Both the position numbers and the translations under genes were made by a program. Under the pieces are notes generated by a model. It was not told the origin of the DNA and ran no database searches. It worked only from the letters and a program-made list of their open reading frames with translations. From positions 1 to 64,000 of the forward strand of contig CAIXRA010000068.1 in the NCBI GenBank assembly GCA_903921725.1: a stretch of 64,000 nucleotides of DNA, given 5' to 3'. Origin of the DNA: an uncultured Lentisphaerota bacterium. GTDB lineage: Bacteria > Verrucomicrobiota > Lentisphaeria > Oligosphaerales > CAITYL01. How positions within the stretch are numbered: the stretch's first letter is position 1; each line of letters starts with the position of its first letter. This document shows positions 35,261 to 44,873 of the stretch, one piece after another.

Positions 35261-36496
35261 ATGAGCGAGAGCTACCTACAGGAACGTTTCGCGGCGCGCA
35301 TCGGCGGCGACCGTTTCGGCAAGGACACGACGATCTACAAGTTCGAAAAGATCAAGCGCGCCAAGGCCACCGCGAAGCAGGCGCACCCCGGCGTTGAACT
35401 GATTGACATGGGCGTGGGCGAGCCGGACGACATGGCGTTCCCGGAAGTCGTCCAGACACTGGCCGCCGAGGCTGGCAAGGTTGAAAACCGTTTCTACGCC
35501 GACAACGGAGTCGCCGAGTTCCGCAACGCCGTCGCGCGCTACATGAAGGCGCTCTTCGGCGTTGCCCTGGAGGCGGAAACGGAGATCTGCCACTCCATCG
35601 GCAGCAAGTCCGCGCTTTCGCTGCTCCCCGCCTGCTTCGTCAACCCCGGCGACATCACGGTCATGACGGTGCCCGGCTATCCGGTGCTCGGCACCTGGTC
35701 GAAGTACCTCGGAGGCGAGGTGCTGAACCTGCCGCTGACCAAGGCGAACGGCTTCCTCCCTGATCTCGATTCGATACCCGCCGAATGCCGCAAAAAAATC
35801 AAGCTCATCTATCTGAACTACCCGAACAACCCGACCGGCGCCTCCGCCACGCCCGAGTTTCTGGACAAGGCAATCGTCTTTGCGAAGAGCTGCGGCGCGC
35901 TGATCGTGTTCGACGCCGCCTACGCCCCGCTGAACTTCGCCGGCAAGCCGCTGAGCATCCTCTCCCGTCCCGGCGGCAAGGATGTGGCGGTTGAGCTGCA
36001 CTCGATGTCCAAAGGATTTAACATGACCGGCTGGCGCCTGGGCTGGGTCTGCGGCAACCCGCTGGCGGTCAAGGCGTTCGCGACGGTGAAGGACAACGCC
36101 GACAGCGGCCAGTTCATGGCGATCCAGAAGGCGGCGGTTCGCGCGCTGGACAACCAGGCCGAAATCACGCCGAAAATCTGCGCCAAGTACGGCCGCCGCC
36201 TGGCTTCGCTGGTGGGGATGCTCAAGGAGCTCGGCTTCGACGCCAAGGTGCCGGAAGGCTCCTTCTACCTCTACGTCGGCATCCCCAAGGGGACCAAGGC
36301 CGGGCAGGAGTTCCCGAACGCCGAAGCGTTCAGCCAGTGGATGATCACCGAAAAACTGATCAGCACCGTACCGTGGGATGACGTCGGCCATTTCGTGCGC
36401 TTCAGCGCCACCTTCGTCGCGCCGACCCTGGCCGATGAGACGCGCGTGCTCGACGAAGTCCGGCGCCGTCTCGCCAACGACGTGTTCGTGTTCTGA
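35261..36496 (+). CDS. dapL: LL-diaminopimelate aminotransferase
   Basis: This PLP enzyme converts tetrahydrodipicolinate directly to LL-diaminopimelate, bypassing the acyl-intermediate routes. The 411-residue length equals that of known DapL proteins. The N-terminus (FGKDTTIYKFEKIKRAK), the substrate segment DMGVGEPDDMAFPEV, YLNYPNNPTGA and the PLP-lysine motif SMSKGFNMTGWRLGW all fit. lysA, further along the window, completes the route to lysine. DapL is typical of PVC bacteria, some anaerobes, cyanobacteria and plants, and supports the taxonomic guess. Confidence 0.92.
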   Translation: MSESYLQERFAARIGGDRFGKDTTIYKFEKIKRAKATAKQAHPGVELIDMGVGEPDDMAFPEVVQTLAAEAGKVENRFYADNGVAEFRNAVARYMKALFGVALEAETEICHSIGSKSALSLLPACFVNPGDITVMTVPGYPVLGTWSKYLGGEVLNLPLTKANGFLPDLDSIPAECRKKIKLIYLNYPNNPTGASATPEFLDKAIVFAKSCGALIVFDAAYAPLNFAGKPLSILSRPGGKDVAVELHSMSKGFNMTGWRLGWVCGNPLAVKAFATVKDNADSGQFMAIQKAAVRALDNQAEITPKICAKYGRRLASLVGMLKELGFDAKVPEGSFYLYVGIPKGTKAGQEFPNAEAFSQWMITEKLISTVPWDDVGHFVRFSATFVAPTLADETRVLDEVRRRLANDVFVF

Positions 36497-36700
36497 GGCC
36501 GGATGCGGAGTTCCCGGGCGGGCATCCGCGCAGCAGCATGCCCCCTTGGGTGTTTCCCGCACAAAAAAACAGACGGCGGCGTTCAGGGCGGCGGTCTTTG
36601 TTGAATGTTGCAGGTTGAACGTCTAAAGTGGCGTGTTCCGTGAGTCGCCGGGGATCGCTCCCGGCGGCGCAAACCGCAACAGAAAAATGGACGCTCCGCC

Positions 36701-37783
36701 ATGATCATCCCCGTCATCCTCTCCGGCGGTTCCGGCACCCGCCTGTGGCCTCTGTCCCGCCCGGAACTGCCCAAGCCGTTCATTCCGGGTCTCGTCCCCG
36801 GCGCCGGCACGCTGTTCGCCGCCACGCTCGCCCGCGCCGCCCACTTCGCCCCGCGCACGATCATGATTGTCGGCGCCCGCCCGCACCTTCCGTACATCCA
36901 GCGCGAACTGGAGCCGATCCGGACTCCCGCGGCCGTGGTGCTGGAACCGCAGCCGCGCAACACCGCCCCGGCGCTCTGCGCCGCCGCGCTGGCCCACCTC
37001 GCCGACCCCGGCAGCCGGCCCGGCGACCTCCTGCTGGCGCTGCCCGCCGATCACGCCATCCCCGACCCCGATGCTTTCGCGAAGACAGTTGCGGAGGCCG
37101 CACCCGCCGCCGAATCCGGCCTCATCGTCACCTTCGGCGTCACCCCCGACCGGCCGCACACCGGGTACGGCTACATCAAGTCCGGTGCGCCCCTGGAGGG
37201 CGGCTCCTTCGCAATCGCCTCCTTCCGCGAAAAGCCGTCGCTGGAGGCGGCCCGCACGTTTCTTGCGCAGGGCGGGTATCTGTGGAACGCTGGCATCTTC
37301 CTGTTCAAGCCGGAGACGCTGCTGGAGGAGATGGAGCAGCTCTGCCCGGAGATTCCCGCAGCCTGCCGCCGGGCCGTCGGACAGGCCACCCGCCCCGCGC
37401 CCGGCTGTCTTCTGCTCGACGAGGCCGGGTTTGCCGCCGCGACGAAGATCTCCATCGACCACGCCGTCATGGAAAAGACCCGCCGCGCCGCCGTGCATCC
37501 GCTGGCATGCGCATGGAGCGACCTCGGCGGCTGGAATGCCATCCGTGAGCTTCACCCTGCGGACGCCGCTGGAAACGCCGTCTCCGGAAACGTCAGGCTC
37601 CTCGACTGCACCAACACCTTTGCGCTTTCGACCGGCCCCGCGGTCGCCGTCGCCGGAATCTCCAACAGCATCGTCATCGCCACGCCGGACGCTGTCCTGG
37701 TGGTCGGCGCCGACAGCGCGGAAAAGGCGGGGGAATTCGCCCGGATTCCGCTTCCGCCCCGCAACGCGGACACGGCGGGTTGA
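36701..37783 (+). CDS. manC: Mannose-1-phosphate guanylyltransferase
   Basis: This cytosolic nucleotidyltransferase makes GDP-mannose from mannose 1-phosphate and GTP for polysaccharide synthesis. The 360-residue protein starts MIIPVILSGGSGTRLWPLSR, the nucleotide-binding signature. It continues with LEPQPRNTAPA, LPADHAI and the pyrophosphorylase motif FREKPSLE. It lacks the C-terminal isomerase domain of bifunctional enzymes. The CDS ends 53 bp before a pair of inverted REP-like elements. Confidence 0.9.
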   Translation: MIIPVILSGGSGTRLWPLSRPELPKPFIPGLVPGAGTLFAATLARAAHFAPRTIMIVGARPHLPYIQRELEPIRTPAAVVLEPQPRNTAPALCAAALAHLADPGSRPGDLLLALPADHAIPDPDAFAKTVAEAAPAAESGLIVTFGVTPDRPHTGYGYIKSGAPLEGGSFAIASFREKPSLEAARTFLAQGGYLWNAGIFLFKPETLLEEMEQLCPEIPAACRRAVGQATRPAPGCLLLDEAGFAAATKISIDHAVMEKTRRAAVHPLACAWSDLGGWNAIRELHPADAAGNAVSGNVRLLDCTNTFALSTGPAVAVAGISNSIVIATPDAVLVVGADSAEKAGEFARIPLPPRNADTAG

Positions 37784-37836
37784 AGCAGGAAAAAGCCCGC
37801 TTCCAAATCTCCGCCGGTGTTGGCGGACGGCGTTCC

Positions 37837-37942
37837 GTTTGTAGTTCCGCCTTCAGGCGGCCGCATCCAATCACCGATCAAAACGGGGTTGCCTGACAGG
37901 AGCAGCGGAATGACGGTGCCGCCTGAAGGCGGAACTACAAAC
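37837..37942. repeat. Inverted pair of REP-like 25-bp elements (copies B and C)
   Basis: Copy B (37837-37861) is in minus orientation and copy C (37918-37942) in plus orientation. Both match GCCGCCTGAAGGCGG plus AACTACAAAC exactly, with 56 bp between them. The pair lies between convergent genes and abuts the stop codon of the gene at 37943. The arrangement resembles bacterial BIME units. Confidence 0.85.
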
Positions 37943-38689
37943 TCACTCCAGCTTCCCCGTCGCACGGGACTTCCGCTGCCGCTTGATCCGGGTGAGGCGG
38001 ATCTTGCGGCGGACGCCGTCGACGGCCCCGGCGATCCGGCTTTCCGGAACGGCGCCGGCCAGCAGCCACGCCTCCGGCGCGAGCGGCGAACGCCAGATGT
38101 TCTCCGGCGCGGTGTTCTTGATGTCCAGTCCCGGCGTCAGGTCGATGCCGGCCTTGAGGAACAGGCAGCGCACGAACGCCGAGCAGTAGAACGATTCCGG
38201 ACGCTCCAGCGGATTGCCCTTCGGCAGCAGCGAGGGATGCCGCAGGGCGATGAGGGTGCCGACGAGTTCGCGCAGGGAGTAGCGTGTCCGGCCGGCGACC
38301 ATGTCCAGCCCGGCGGCCAGAGCCTGTGTCACGGCTTCCGGCGGTAGCCCGAAATCCAGCAGCGCCAAGCTCGTGTACATCTTCTCATCATCGTACTTGG
38401 TGATGCGGTTTTCCTGCGCGCCCAAGCGGATATGCTTGCTGTGGACCTCCAGGTCGGACTCGATGACCCAGAGTTGGCCGTCGCACCGGCGCTCGCCGAT
38501 GACGAACGCGTGCGTCCAGCGCCCCCACGCGCCCGCCGGATCCACATGCCGCTCCGCACGTGCGATGGCACGGTCGATGAGCGTGTCGCCGCACGCCAGC
38601 CCGACCATGCCCGGCCGCGCGTATTTCTCCATGAACCCGCGGTTGGAGACCGAACGGGGAATCGTGTGGATGTTGCGTGGTTCAGGCAT
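37943..38689 (-). CDS. Permuted NlpC/P60 (YiiX/LRAT-like) papain-fold protein
   Basis: ATG 38689 gives a 248-residue protein. The order of active-site elements is His first (GRWTHAFVIGERR, about residue 60) and Cys later (ESFYCSAFVRCLF, about residue 167), the hallmark of circularly permuted NlpC/P60 families such as YiiX. Members cleave or transfer amide/ester bonds in peptidoglycan, lipids or peptides. There is no signal peptide, so the target is uncertain. The C-terminus is basic (RRKIRLTRIKRQRKSR). Confidence 0.75.
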   Translation of the reverse strand: MPEPRNIHTIPRSVSNRGFMEKYARPGMVGLACGDTLIDRAIARAERHVDPAGAWGRWTHAFVIGERRCDGQLWVIESDLEVHSKHIRLGAQENRITKYDDEKMYTSLALLDFGLPPEAVTQALAAGLDMVAGRTRYSLRELVGTLIALRHPSLLPKGNPLERPESFYCSAFVRCLFLKAGIDLTPGLDIKNTAPENIWRSPLAPEAWLLAGAVPESRIAGAVDGVRRKIRLTRIKRQRKSRATGKLE

Positions 38690-38739
38690 GCGGAAACTGT
38701 ACACGCCAAACCCGGCTTGGCAACGGGCCGCAAAACCGT

Positions 38740-38800
38740 CTCTCCCGCAGAGCCTCAGAGACGCAGAGCTTCAACCGCGGATTACACGGATAAGAAACAC
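38740..38800. repeat. Degenerate dispersed-repeat fragment
   Basis: The sequence contains CGCAGAGCCTCAGAGACGCAGAG followed by ACCGCGGATTACACGGATAAG. The ATTACACGGAT part is similar to the ends of the 22692-22916 element. It appears to be a fragment of the same dispersed family, between a NlpC-type gene and an aminotransferase. Confidence 0.5.
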
Positions 38801-38852
38801 CTCGTTCTGCATTCGCATACTCCGAAGCCTGCGCGGGGAATCGCCCTCCGCC

Positions 38853-40154
38853 TCACACCGCTTTGCAGGCGGCGTAGAGGTTGGCGAAGAGCGTCTCGAT
38901 CTTGGCCTTCGGCGTCGCGGAGAACGCGACTCGCAGGATGCCGCAGAGGTTGATGATGCCGGTGGAATGGTCGGCGAGCAGCTTCTGGCGGACCTTTTCC
39001 GGATCGGCGCGGGTCGGCTTCACGCACATGAAGTAGCCGGAGTTGTACGGCAGCGGCGTGAACTCTTCGCCGTATTCGGGATGCGCGGCGAGGACGCGCT
39101 TGATCTCCTCGTAGCGCGCCTTGAGCAGGTCGTAGGCCTTCTGCTTCTCGGCGGCGTAGGCGGGGTTCTTCCAGGCGGCGAGCAGCATGGACTGCGCGGG
39201 CATGGAGGCGTTGGAAATGTTGGCGCGGATGGCGCCAGCGCACTTGCCCTCCAGCGACTGGTAGAGCGCCGGGGTGCCGCCCTTGACGCCGAAGGTGATG
39301 AAGCCGACGCGGAACCCCCAGACGTAGTCCTCCTTGGTCGGACCGTCGAGCTTGACGGCGAGGAGGTTCTCGTGCGCGTCGCAGAGGTCGACGAACATCG
39401 ACTGGGTGTACACGCCCTTCTCGAAAACCAGGCCGAAGTAGGCGTCGTCGAGCAGCACGACCAACTGGCGGCCGGCCTCGGCTTCGGCGACCAGCAGCTT
39501 CTTCAGCTCCGGCACTTCCTTTTCCAGCAGCGTGTAGCCGGCGGGGTTGTTCGGGAAATTGAGGGAGATGATCAGCTTCTTCTCCGTGCGCGCCGCGATG
39601 GCCTTCCGCAGGCCGTCGAGGTTGAAGCCGCCGGCGGGGTTGAAGGCCGGATAGGTGACGATCCGGCCGCCGAAGGAGACGCCGAAGATCAGGTCGTAGT
39701 TCTCCCAGTAGAGGTCGGGGGTCAGCAGCACGTCCTCGTCATCGCAGAACATGTAGGCGGCGATGCTCAGGCCGTGGGTGAGCGCGCAGGATACGACCGG
39801 CTGGCTGACCGCCTTGCCGGCGAGGCCGGGGTTCTTCTGGAGCAGCATCTTGCCCCACTGCTCGCGGATCTCCGGCAGGCCGGGGCTCGGCGCGTACGGG
39901 AAGGCGGCGCCCTTCGGCAGATTCATCTGCGAGGCGATGCTCGGCAGGCAGAGCGGCGAACCGTCCTCCTCCAGCGCGGTGCCGATGGTGGCGTTGATCG
40001 CCTTGCCGCGGGCCTCGGCGCCCTGGGCGAGGATGCCCATCTTGGGGAAGAAAATCCTGCGTCCGCGCCGGGACAGCATGGCCAGGACCGCCGGGTTTGC
40101 GGCTTCGACTGTCTTGTTCAGCGCGGCAGCCTGCGCGTCCATTTGTTCCGCCAT
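38853..40154 (-). CDS. PLP-dependent class I/II aminotransferase
   Basis: ATG 40154 is chosen because GGAG lies about 10 bp upstream, whereas it is too close to the ATG at 40163. The 433-residue protein has the fold-type I signatures LNFPNNPAGYTL, LLDDAYFGLVF and a PLP-lysine region DGPTKEDYVWGFRVGF. The long DALTHGLS-like N-terminal half and the TKEDYVWG lysine motif place it near bacterial aspartate/aromatic-type aminotransferases, but I cannot name the substrate. It is unrelated in detail to the DapL encoded nearby on the other strand. Confidence 0.85.
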   Translation of the reverse strand: MAEQMDAQAAALNKTVEAANPAVLAMLSRRGRRIFFPKMGILAQGAEARGKAINATIGTALEEDGSPLCLPSIASQMNLPKGAAFPYAPSPGLPEIREQWGKMLLQKNPGLAGKAVSQPVVSCALTHGLSIAAYMFCDDEDVLLTPDLYWENYDLIFGVSFGGRIVTYPAFNPAGGFNLDGLRKAIAARTEKKLIISLNFPNNPAGYTLLEKEVPELKKLLVAEAEAGRQLVVLLDDAYFGLVFEKGVYTQSMFVDLCDAHENLLAVKLDGPTKEDYVWGFRVGFITFGVKGGTPALYQSLEGKCAGAIRANISNASMPAQSMLLAAWKNPAYAAEKQKAYDLLKARYEEIKRVLAAHPEYGEEFTPLPYNSGYFMCVKPTRADPEKVRQKLLADHSTGIINLCGILRVAFSATPKAKIETLFANLYAACKAV

Positions 40155-40288
40155 CGTATGCATGCTCCTTTTTCGAGGGTCTTTTCGTGGAAACCGACTA
40201 AGTCGTACTATCATGTGGAAACGGGGAAATGCAAAGGTGGGCGTTGCTTGATCCGAACCGCGGAACCGTCCCCCGGGGGCGGCGTCCT

Positions 40289-40409
40289 GTTTGTAGTTCC
40301 GCCTTCAGGCGGCGCTGTTTTTTCCGCCTCTACCTGGGGGAGATACACCGCCGGGCGTGAAACACCGGCTCTCCCGTTAAAACGGCCGCCTGAAGGCGGA
40401 ACTACAAAC
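40289..40409. repeat. Inverted pair of REP-like elements (copies D and E)
   Basis: Copy D (40289-40313, minus orientation) and copy E (40385-40409, plus orientation) are exact members of the 25-bp family, 71 bp apart. They repeat the geometry of the pair at 37837-37942. The whole 40155-40496 gap (342 bp) holds this pair and a terminator; no gene is supported. Confidence 0.85.
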
Positions 40410-40439
40410 GCCGCGGCTCCGATGTCAGGCGGGGAATCC

Positions 40440-40476
40440 AGAAAACGAAAGGCCCGTCCGGCATGCCGGACGGGCC
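40440..40476 (-). terminator. Terminator after the duplicated ndk gene
   Basis: GGCCCGTCCGGCAT and its complement ATGCCGGACGGGCC form a 26-bp perfect palindrome at 40451-40476. On the minus strand it is followed by TTTCGTTTTC. It lies 21 bp past the ndk stop. Confidence 0.75.
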
Positions 40477-40496
40477 CCTATGCGCGCCACTGCGCT

Positions 40497-41672
40497 TTAC
40501 AGGCTGCATTCCTTGAGGGCGGCGGCGATGGTGCGGGGGAACTGGCACTCGTTGAGCCGGAGGATGCCGCTCTCGCGCTTGAAACTCTCCGGACTGTCCG
40601 AGGCGTGGGCCGTGTTGACCATGACGTTCGAGCCGAACTCGTGGCGGACGGTGCCGGTCGGCGCCTTGGTCGGGTCGGTCGGCCCGAGCACGTCGCGGAT
40701 CTTGGCGACGGCGTCCTCGCCCTCGTAGATGAGGGCCATGATGCGGACACGGCCGGGCTTCGCCCAGTCGGGCTCGGGCGTGGTGCTCGGGCGCAGGCCG
40801 GTCATGAACTCGACGATGCGCTCGAACTGGTCCACCGCGTAGGGGATGCCGACGTGCTGGGCGAGCACCGCCTCGGCCTCGGGCGGCAGCGCGCAGCCGA
40901 GCTCAGCCTGCAACAGTTCGCGGGCGCGGGCGCCGATGCCCGGAGAGAGCTTGCGGCAGAGGACGTCCTTGACCGGACCGTAGAACTCAAGCGCCTGGGC
41001 GACGGACATCTGGCAGAGCTTGCTGCCGATGATGCGCAGCCCAGTGCGGCTGAACATGTCCACGATGGCGCCAGGGCGCGAGGAGCGCTGCCGCCAGCTG
41101 TCCGGCTTGATGAGGACGAGGGTCTGCTGAACCTTGTCCGGATTCCCGTAGGTGCAGGTGTTGGTAAGAAGTTCGGGCTCCTGCTCGCCAAACTGGCACC
41201 AGAAGCGCAGGTCGGCGGCGGCCTGCTCCGGCGTGGCGGCGGCAATCACGGCCGGCTCAAAATATTGGGCCGTGCCATCGGCGCCGATGAGCAGGTCGCC
41301 GAAACTGTCGCGCACGGTCTCGCCGGTGCTCTCGCTGCTGCGGAAGGAGCCGGTGACGGCCTTGACCTCGGCGACAGCGTTCTCCCCCTTGAACACCAGC
41401 ATCATCACACGGTGGCGGCGGCCGTCGGCGTCCGGCGAAAAATTTTTCAGGATGTAGTCGCGCAGAAGGCCGGCGATCTGCTCGTCCTTGGCGCGGACGT
41501 TGTCGTACATCGCCGCGGCATAACCTTCCGCCAGCTTTTTCGTCGGCGCAAACATGCGCACTGCAACGAGTTCCGCCGAAACACGGGCCAGAAGGCGGGC
41601 CAGGACGGCGCCGGTGCGCGATTTCCGGATCGTGTACGGGGTCACGACCACATAGGCGACTTGCATTCCCAT
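40497..41672 (-). CDS. ndk: Duplicated nucleoside diphosphate kinase, first domain degenerate
   Basis: NDK transfers gamma-phosphate between nucleotides through a phosphohistidine. Here a 391-residue protein contains two NDK-like halves. The first (about residues 1-145) keeps VVVTPYTIRKSR and GETVRDSFG but lacks the catalytic His motif. The second (about residues 170-391) has TLVLIKPDSWRQRSSRPG, then an insertion, and near the C-terminus VRHEFGSNVMVNTAHASDS with the phosphorylated His. Normal NDKs are about 140 residues. GGAGAG precedes ATG 41672. Kinase activity is expected only from the second half. Confidence 0.85.
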   Translation of the reverse strand: MGMQVAYVVVTPYTIRKSRTGAVLARLLARVSAELVAVRMFAPTKKLAEGYAAAMYDNVRAKDEQIAGLLRDYILKNFSPDADGRRHRVMMLVFKGENAVAEVKAVTGSFRSSESTGETVRDSFGDLLIGADGTAQYFEPAVIAAATPEQAAADLRFWCQFGEQEPELLTNTCTYGNPDKVQQTLVLIKPDSWRQRSSRPGAIVDMFSRTGLRIIGSKLCQMSVAQALEFYGPVKDVLCRKLSPGIGARARELLQAELGCALPPEAEAVLAQHVGIPYAVDQFERIVEFMTGLRPSTTPEPDWAKPGRVRIMALIYEGEDAVAKIRDVLGPTDPTKAPTGTVRHEFGSNVMVNTAHASDSPESFKRESGILRLNECQFPRTIAAALKECSL

Positions 41673-41814
41673 GAAAGCTCTCCGTTTTGTCCGCGGCGGG
41701 CCGACGCCGGCAGACCGGGTTTCCAACTGTTCCGGCAGGTAAAAATAAAGAGCATAATATAGGGGGATTCCGCCACCGTGCCAGCCGCCGCAGTTGGACA
41801 CGCCTCCCGCACAA

Positions 41815-41850
41815 AAAGAAAAAGCCCGCCATCACTGGCGGGCTTTTCCC
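41815..41850 (-). terminator. Rho-independent terminator of the DUF5679 gene
   Basis: On the minus strand AAAGCCCGCCA and TGGCGGGCTTT pair around a short loop, followed by TTCTTTTTG. It lies 14 bp past the stop at 41864. Confidence 0.85.
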
Positions 41851-41863
41851 TGTATGAACCTGC

Positions 41864-42022
41864 TTACTTCTTCTTCGCCGTCGGCAGGATTTTGTAGACG
41901 CCCGTGCCGCACTTGGCACAGGTGCCCTTCAGGGCGGGACGGCCATTGGCCATCTTGACCTGCTTCTCGTTCTTGATGTCGGTCTTCGCCTTGCACTTGA
42001 CGCAGTACGCTTTCTCGGCCAT
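41864..42022 (-). CDS. DUF5679-like small zinc-ribbon protein
   Basis: This 52-residue protein begins MAEKAYCVKCKAKTDIKN and has a second CAKCGTG pair near its end, giving a CxxC...CxxC zinc ribbon. The pattern, with NGRPALKGTCAKCGT between, matches DUF5679 proteins, which are of unknown function. AGGAGGT lies 7 bp before the ATG, and a terminator follows the stop, so it is a complete one-gene unit. The C-terminus is lysine-rich. Confidence 0.85.
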   Translation of the reverse strand: MAEKAYCVKCKAKTDIKNEKQVKMANGRPALKGTCAKCGTGVYKILPTAKKK

Positions 42023-42315
42023 GACACAACCTCCTTGCGATTTTGCTGTCCCCCGCTTCCCGCCCCGAAGTGGGCCAGAAGCTCCCGGCCCACGCCAGGC
42101 TGGTTACTTGAAGTAAAGATATATCCCCGATAAGACAAATGACAAGCGGAATTGAAAAATTTTTTAAGCACAAACCAAGCTCAGGCGTGACTCCGGATAC
42201 GGAAGTTATCACAACCGCCTGGAGACAAATATTTTACGGCGGGATCTCCTCTCATGATTCCACCGTCTTTTTTCCCCGCATAAATGCCGTTCCGGGCCGG
42301 TTGACGCGCCCAAAC

Positions 42316-43101
42316 TCAGCCCAAGGCGCGGAAAAAATCCGGAAACAGGAGGAGGAAAAGCAGCGAAAGACCGTTGTTCCCGGCGTGCAGGAGGACCGCG
42401 CCCCACAGGGAGCCGTCGCGGCGGCGGCGCCACTGGAACAGCAGCCCGAGAAAAAACAGCGCCGGAATCTCCGCGGGGATGCCGTGCAAAGCGGCGAAGG
42501 CGAAGGAGGCCGCGAACGCGGCGGCGGCGGCCGGCAGCCCCAGGAAGCGCAGCGCGTCATGGAGCGCCAGGCGGAAGAAGAGCTCCTCGGCCAGCGGCAC
42601 CAGCACGGCCACCCCGAGCACGGCGGCGGCAAGCCAGAGCGGGTTCCGCTCCGCCAGCAGCCATCCGACGGCCGGCGAGGGGTCGGAGGGCCGCCCGGCC
42701 AGGCGGGCGAGCATCTGGGAAACCACATACAGCGCGGTCGCGGCGGGATAGCCCCACGCCAGCGTCAGCAGCGAGCTGCGGACGGTCGCGCGCCAGCCGG
42801 CCGGCGGCCGCCCCAGCCCCAGCGCGGGCAGCCAGCGCCGTCCGGGATGCGTGAAGAGGAAGAGTCCGCCCACGGCCAGCAGCATGGCGCCCTGCAGCGG
42901 GATGAGGTTCACCAGGAGCCGCCGCGCGTCCCGCGCCTCCTGCGGAACCCATCCCGCGAGCCCGGTGGCCAGGGCGGAGGTCAGGAAGATCGCGGGCACT
43001 GCCAGCAGCAGGGCCGCGAAACAGGCCGCGCGCCGGTGCCGGGACTCCGCGCCGTCCTCCTCCGCCTCTTTCGGAAATTTCCACGGAAGCCGGTCCATCA
43101 T
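42316..43101 (-). CDS. CPBP-family intramembrane metalloprotease
   Basis: The 261-residue membrane protein has about seven hydrophobic segments. The CAAX-protease/bacteriocin-processing motifs are all present: EExxxR as AEELFFR, FxxxH as FAALHG, and HxxxN as HAGNN. These build a zinc-independent or metal-dependent glutamate active site inside the membrane. The physiological substrate is unknown, and no bacteriocin gene is adjacent. Unlike the small zinc-ribbon gene downstream, no terminator is evident in the 293-bp gap. Confidence 0.85.
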   Translation of the reverse strand: MMDRLPWKFPKEAEEDGAESRHRRAACFAALLLAVPAIFLTSALATGLAGWVPQEARDARRLLVNLIPLQGAMLLAVGGLFLFTHPGRRWLPALGLGRPPAGWRATVRSSLLTLAWGYPAATALYVVSQMLARLAGRPSDPSPAVGWLLAERNPLWLAAAVLGVAVLVPLAEELFFRLALHDALRFLGLPAAAAAFAASFAFAALHGIPAEIPALFFLGLLFQWRRRRDGSLWGAVLLHAGNNGLSLLFLLLFPDFFRALG

Positions 43102-43239
43102 TTCAGCTCCAATACCTGGTCTTTAAAACAGTTTCTTCAGCCGCCGGAATCCATGCCGGCACCGGCGTCCCTGCCATCCGGCCCAGCTGAATCAACACGC
43201 CAGTACCATCATCAGGCCGATTCCCCAAAGCAATGCCTG

Positions 43240-43266
43240 GCCGCCTAAAGCGCGGAACTACAAAAC
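43240..43266 (+). repeat. REP-like element, diverged copy F
   Basis: GCCGCCTAAAGCGCGG followed by AACTACAAAAC is a variant of the 25-bp family with two small insertions. It lies in the 305-bp gap between the CPBP gene and pgk, upstream of the pgk promoter-like element. Confidence 0.65.
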
Positions 43267-43321
43267 CAAGGCACGGCCAACCACAACATTTTTCCCTTTT
43301 TCCACCGGTTTGAACCCATGC

Positions 43322-43329
43322 TATAGTAT
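43322..43329 (+). promoter_or_regulatory. -10-like element TATAGTAT before pgk
   Basis: TATAGTAT (then AAGCC) lies 77 bp upstream of the pgk ATG. It is the third identical octamer in the window. Confidence 0.45.
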
Positions 43330-43406
43330 AAGCCATTTTTATCTTGTCAGGGGGCTTCGTCTCCGCGTACATCCGGCAGCCACCAAGCAAAAGGGGAGAA
43401 CGACAC

Positions 43407-44657
43407 ATGCAGAAGAAGACGATCCGCGACGTTGAGCTGAAGGGCAAGCGCGTCATCATGCGCGTGGACTTCAACGTGCCGCAGGACAAGGTCACCGGCG
43501 CCATCACCAACACCAAGCGCATCGAGGCGGCCCTGCCGACCATCAAGTTCGCGCTGGACGCCGGCGCCTCCGTGGTGCTGATGAGCCACCTGGGCCGTCC
43601 GGACGGCAAGGCGATTGCCAAGTTCTCCCTGAAGCCGGTCGCCGAGGCGCTCGAGAAGCTGCTGGGCAAGCCGGTGAAGTTCCTCAACGACTGCGTCGGC
43701 GCCGAGGTCGAGGCCGCCTGCGCCGCCGGCGTGCTCAAGCCGGGCGACGTCGTGCTGCTCGAGAACCTCCGCTTCCACATCGAGGAAGAGGGCAAGGTCA
43801 AGAACGAGGACGGCAGCTCCACCAAGGCCGACCCGAAGGCGGTCGAGGCGTTCCGCGCCAGCCTGAGCAAGCTCGGCGACGTCTACGTCAACGACGCGTT
43901 CGGCACCGCCCACCGCGCCCACTCCTCCATGGTCGGTGTGAACCTGCCGCAGAAGGTCGCCGGCTTCCTGATGGGCGCCGAGCTGGAGGCGTTCGCCAAG
44001 GTCATTGACAACCCGAAGCGTCCGGTGCTCGCCATCCTCGGCGGCGCCAAGATCGCGGACAAGATCCCGCTGATCAACAACCTGATCGAGAAGGCCGACG
44101 AGATCATCATCGGCGGCGGCATGGCGTTCACCTTCAAGAAGGTCATGCAGAACATGGAGATCGGCTCCAGCCTGTTCGACCCCGAAGGCGCCAAGATGGT
44201 CAACGACATCATGGCCAAGGCGCAGGCCAAGGGCGTGAAGATCCACCTCCCGGTCGACTACGTCTGCGGCGACAAGTTCGCCGAGGACGCCAATGTCGAG
44301 GCCGCCACGGACGCCACCGGCATCAAGCCCGGCTGGCTCGGCCTGGACGTCGGCCCGAAGTCCAACGTGATCTTCTGCGAGGCGATCGCCCGCGCCAAGA
44401 CCATCGTCTGGAACGGCCCGGCCGGCGTGTTTGAGATGGAGAAGTTCGCGGCCGGCACCAAGGCCATGGCCGATGCCATCGCCAAGGCGACGGCGGCCGG
44501 CGCGGTCTCCGTCGTCGGCGGCGGCGACACCGCCACCGCGGCGAAGAAGTTCAAGGTCGTGGACAAGGTCACCCACTGCTCCACCGGCGGCGGCGCCAGC
44601 CTCGAGCTGCTCGAAGGCAAGGCCCTGCCCGGCGTGGTCGCGCTGGATAACAAGTAA
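43407..44657 (+). CDS. pgk: Phosphoglycerate kinase
   Basis: This glycolytic enzyme interconverts 1,3-bisphosphoglycerate and 3-phosphoglycerate. ATG 43407, with AAGGGGAG upstream, gives a 416-residue protein of normal length. Family segments are [32 protein letters not shown], and the C-terminal nucleotide-binding [12 protein letters not shown] and [19 protein letters not shown]. tpiA follows on the same strand after 270 bp containing an octamer repeat. Confidence 0.97.
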   Translation: MQKKTIRDVELKGKRVIMRVDFNVPQDKVTGAITNTKRIEAALPTIKFALDAGASVVLMSHLGRPDGKAIAKFSLKPVAEALEKLLGKPVKFLNDCVGAEVEAACAAGVLKPGDVVLLENLRFHIEEEGKVKNEDGSSTKADPKAVEAFRASLSKLGDVYVNDAFGTAHRAHSSMVGVNLPQKVAGFLMGAELEAFAKVIDNPKRPVLAILGGAKIADKIPLINNLIEKADEIIIGGGMAFTFKKVMQNMEIGSSLFDPEGAKMVNDIMAKAQAKGVKIHLPVDYVCGDKFAEDANVEAATDATGIKPGWLGLDVGPKSNVIFCEAIARAKTIVWNGPAGVFEMEKFAAGTKAMADAIAKATAAGAVSVVGGGDTATAAKKFKVVDKVTHCSTGGGASLELLEGKALPGVVALDNK

Positions 44658-44873
44658 AAAATCGCGGACAAAGCCCCGCAAAATTTTATCCGGTTTTATA
44701 GCGAAAGGAAAAGTACCAGACAACGGCTCCGCCGCAATTAAAAAGCGGGGAACGGATGCACATATCCCCGCACTCCAACCTTGGCGGACACGCCCTGCAA
44801 GGTGCAGCCGTTTGGCGTGCGGCAATAAGGAATGTTTGCCGCTTTCCAATTAAGCGGAGCGCTGGTGTCTGTG

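Noticed and set aside
36500..36700. Intrinsic terminator downstream of dapL
   Set aside because: The arms near 36570-36600 (AGAC...GTCT with GC-rich interior) do not pair across the interior, so no convincing hairpin forms.
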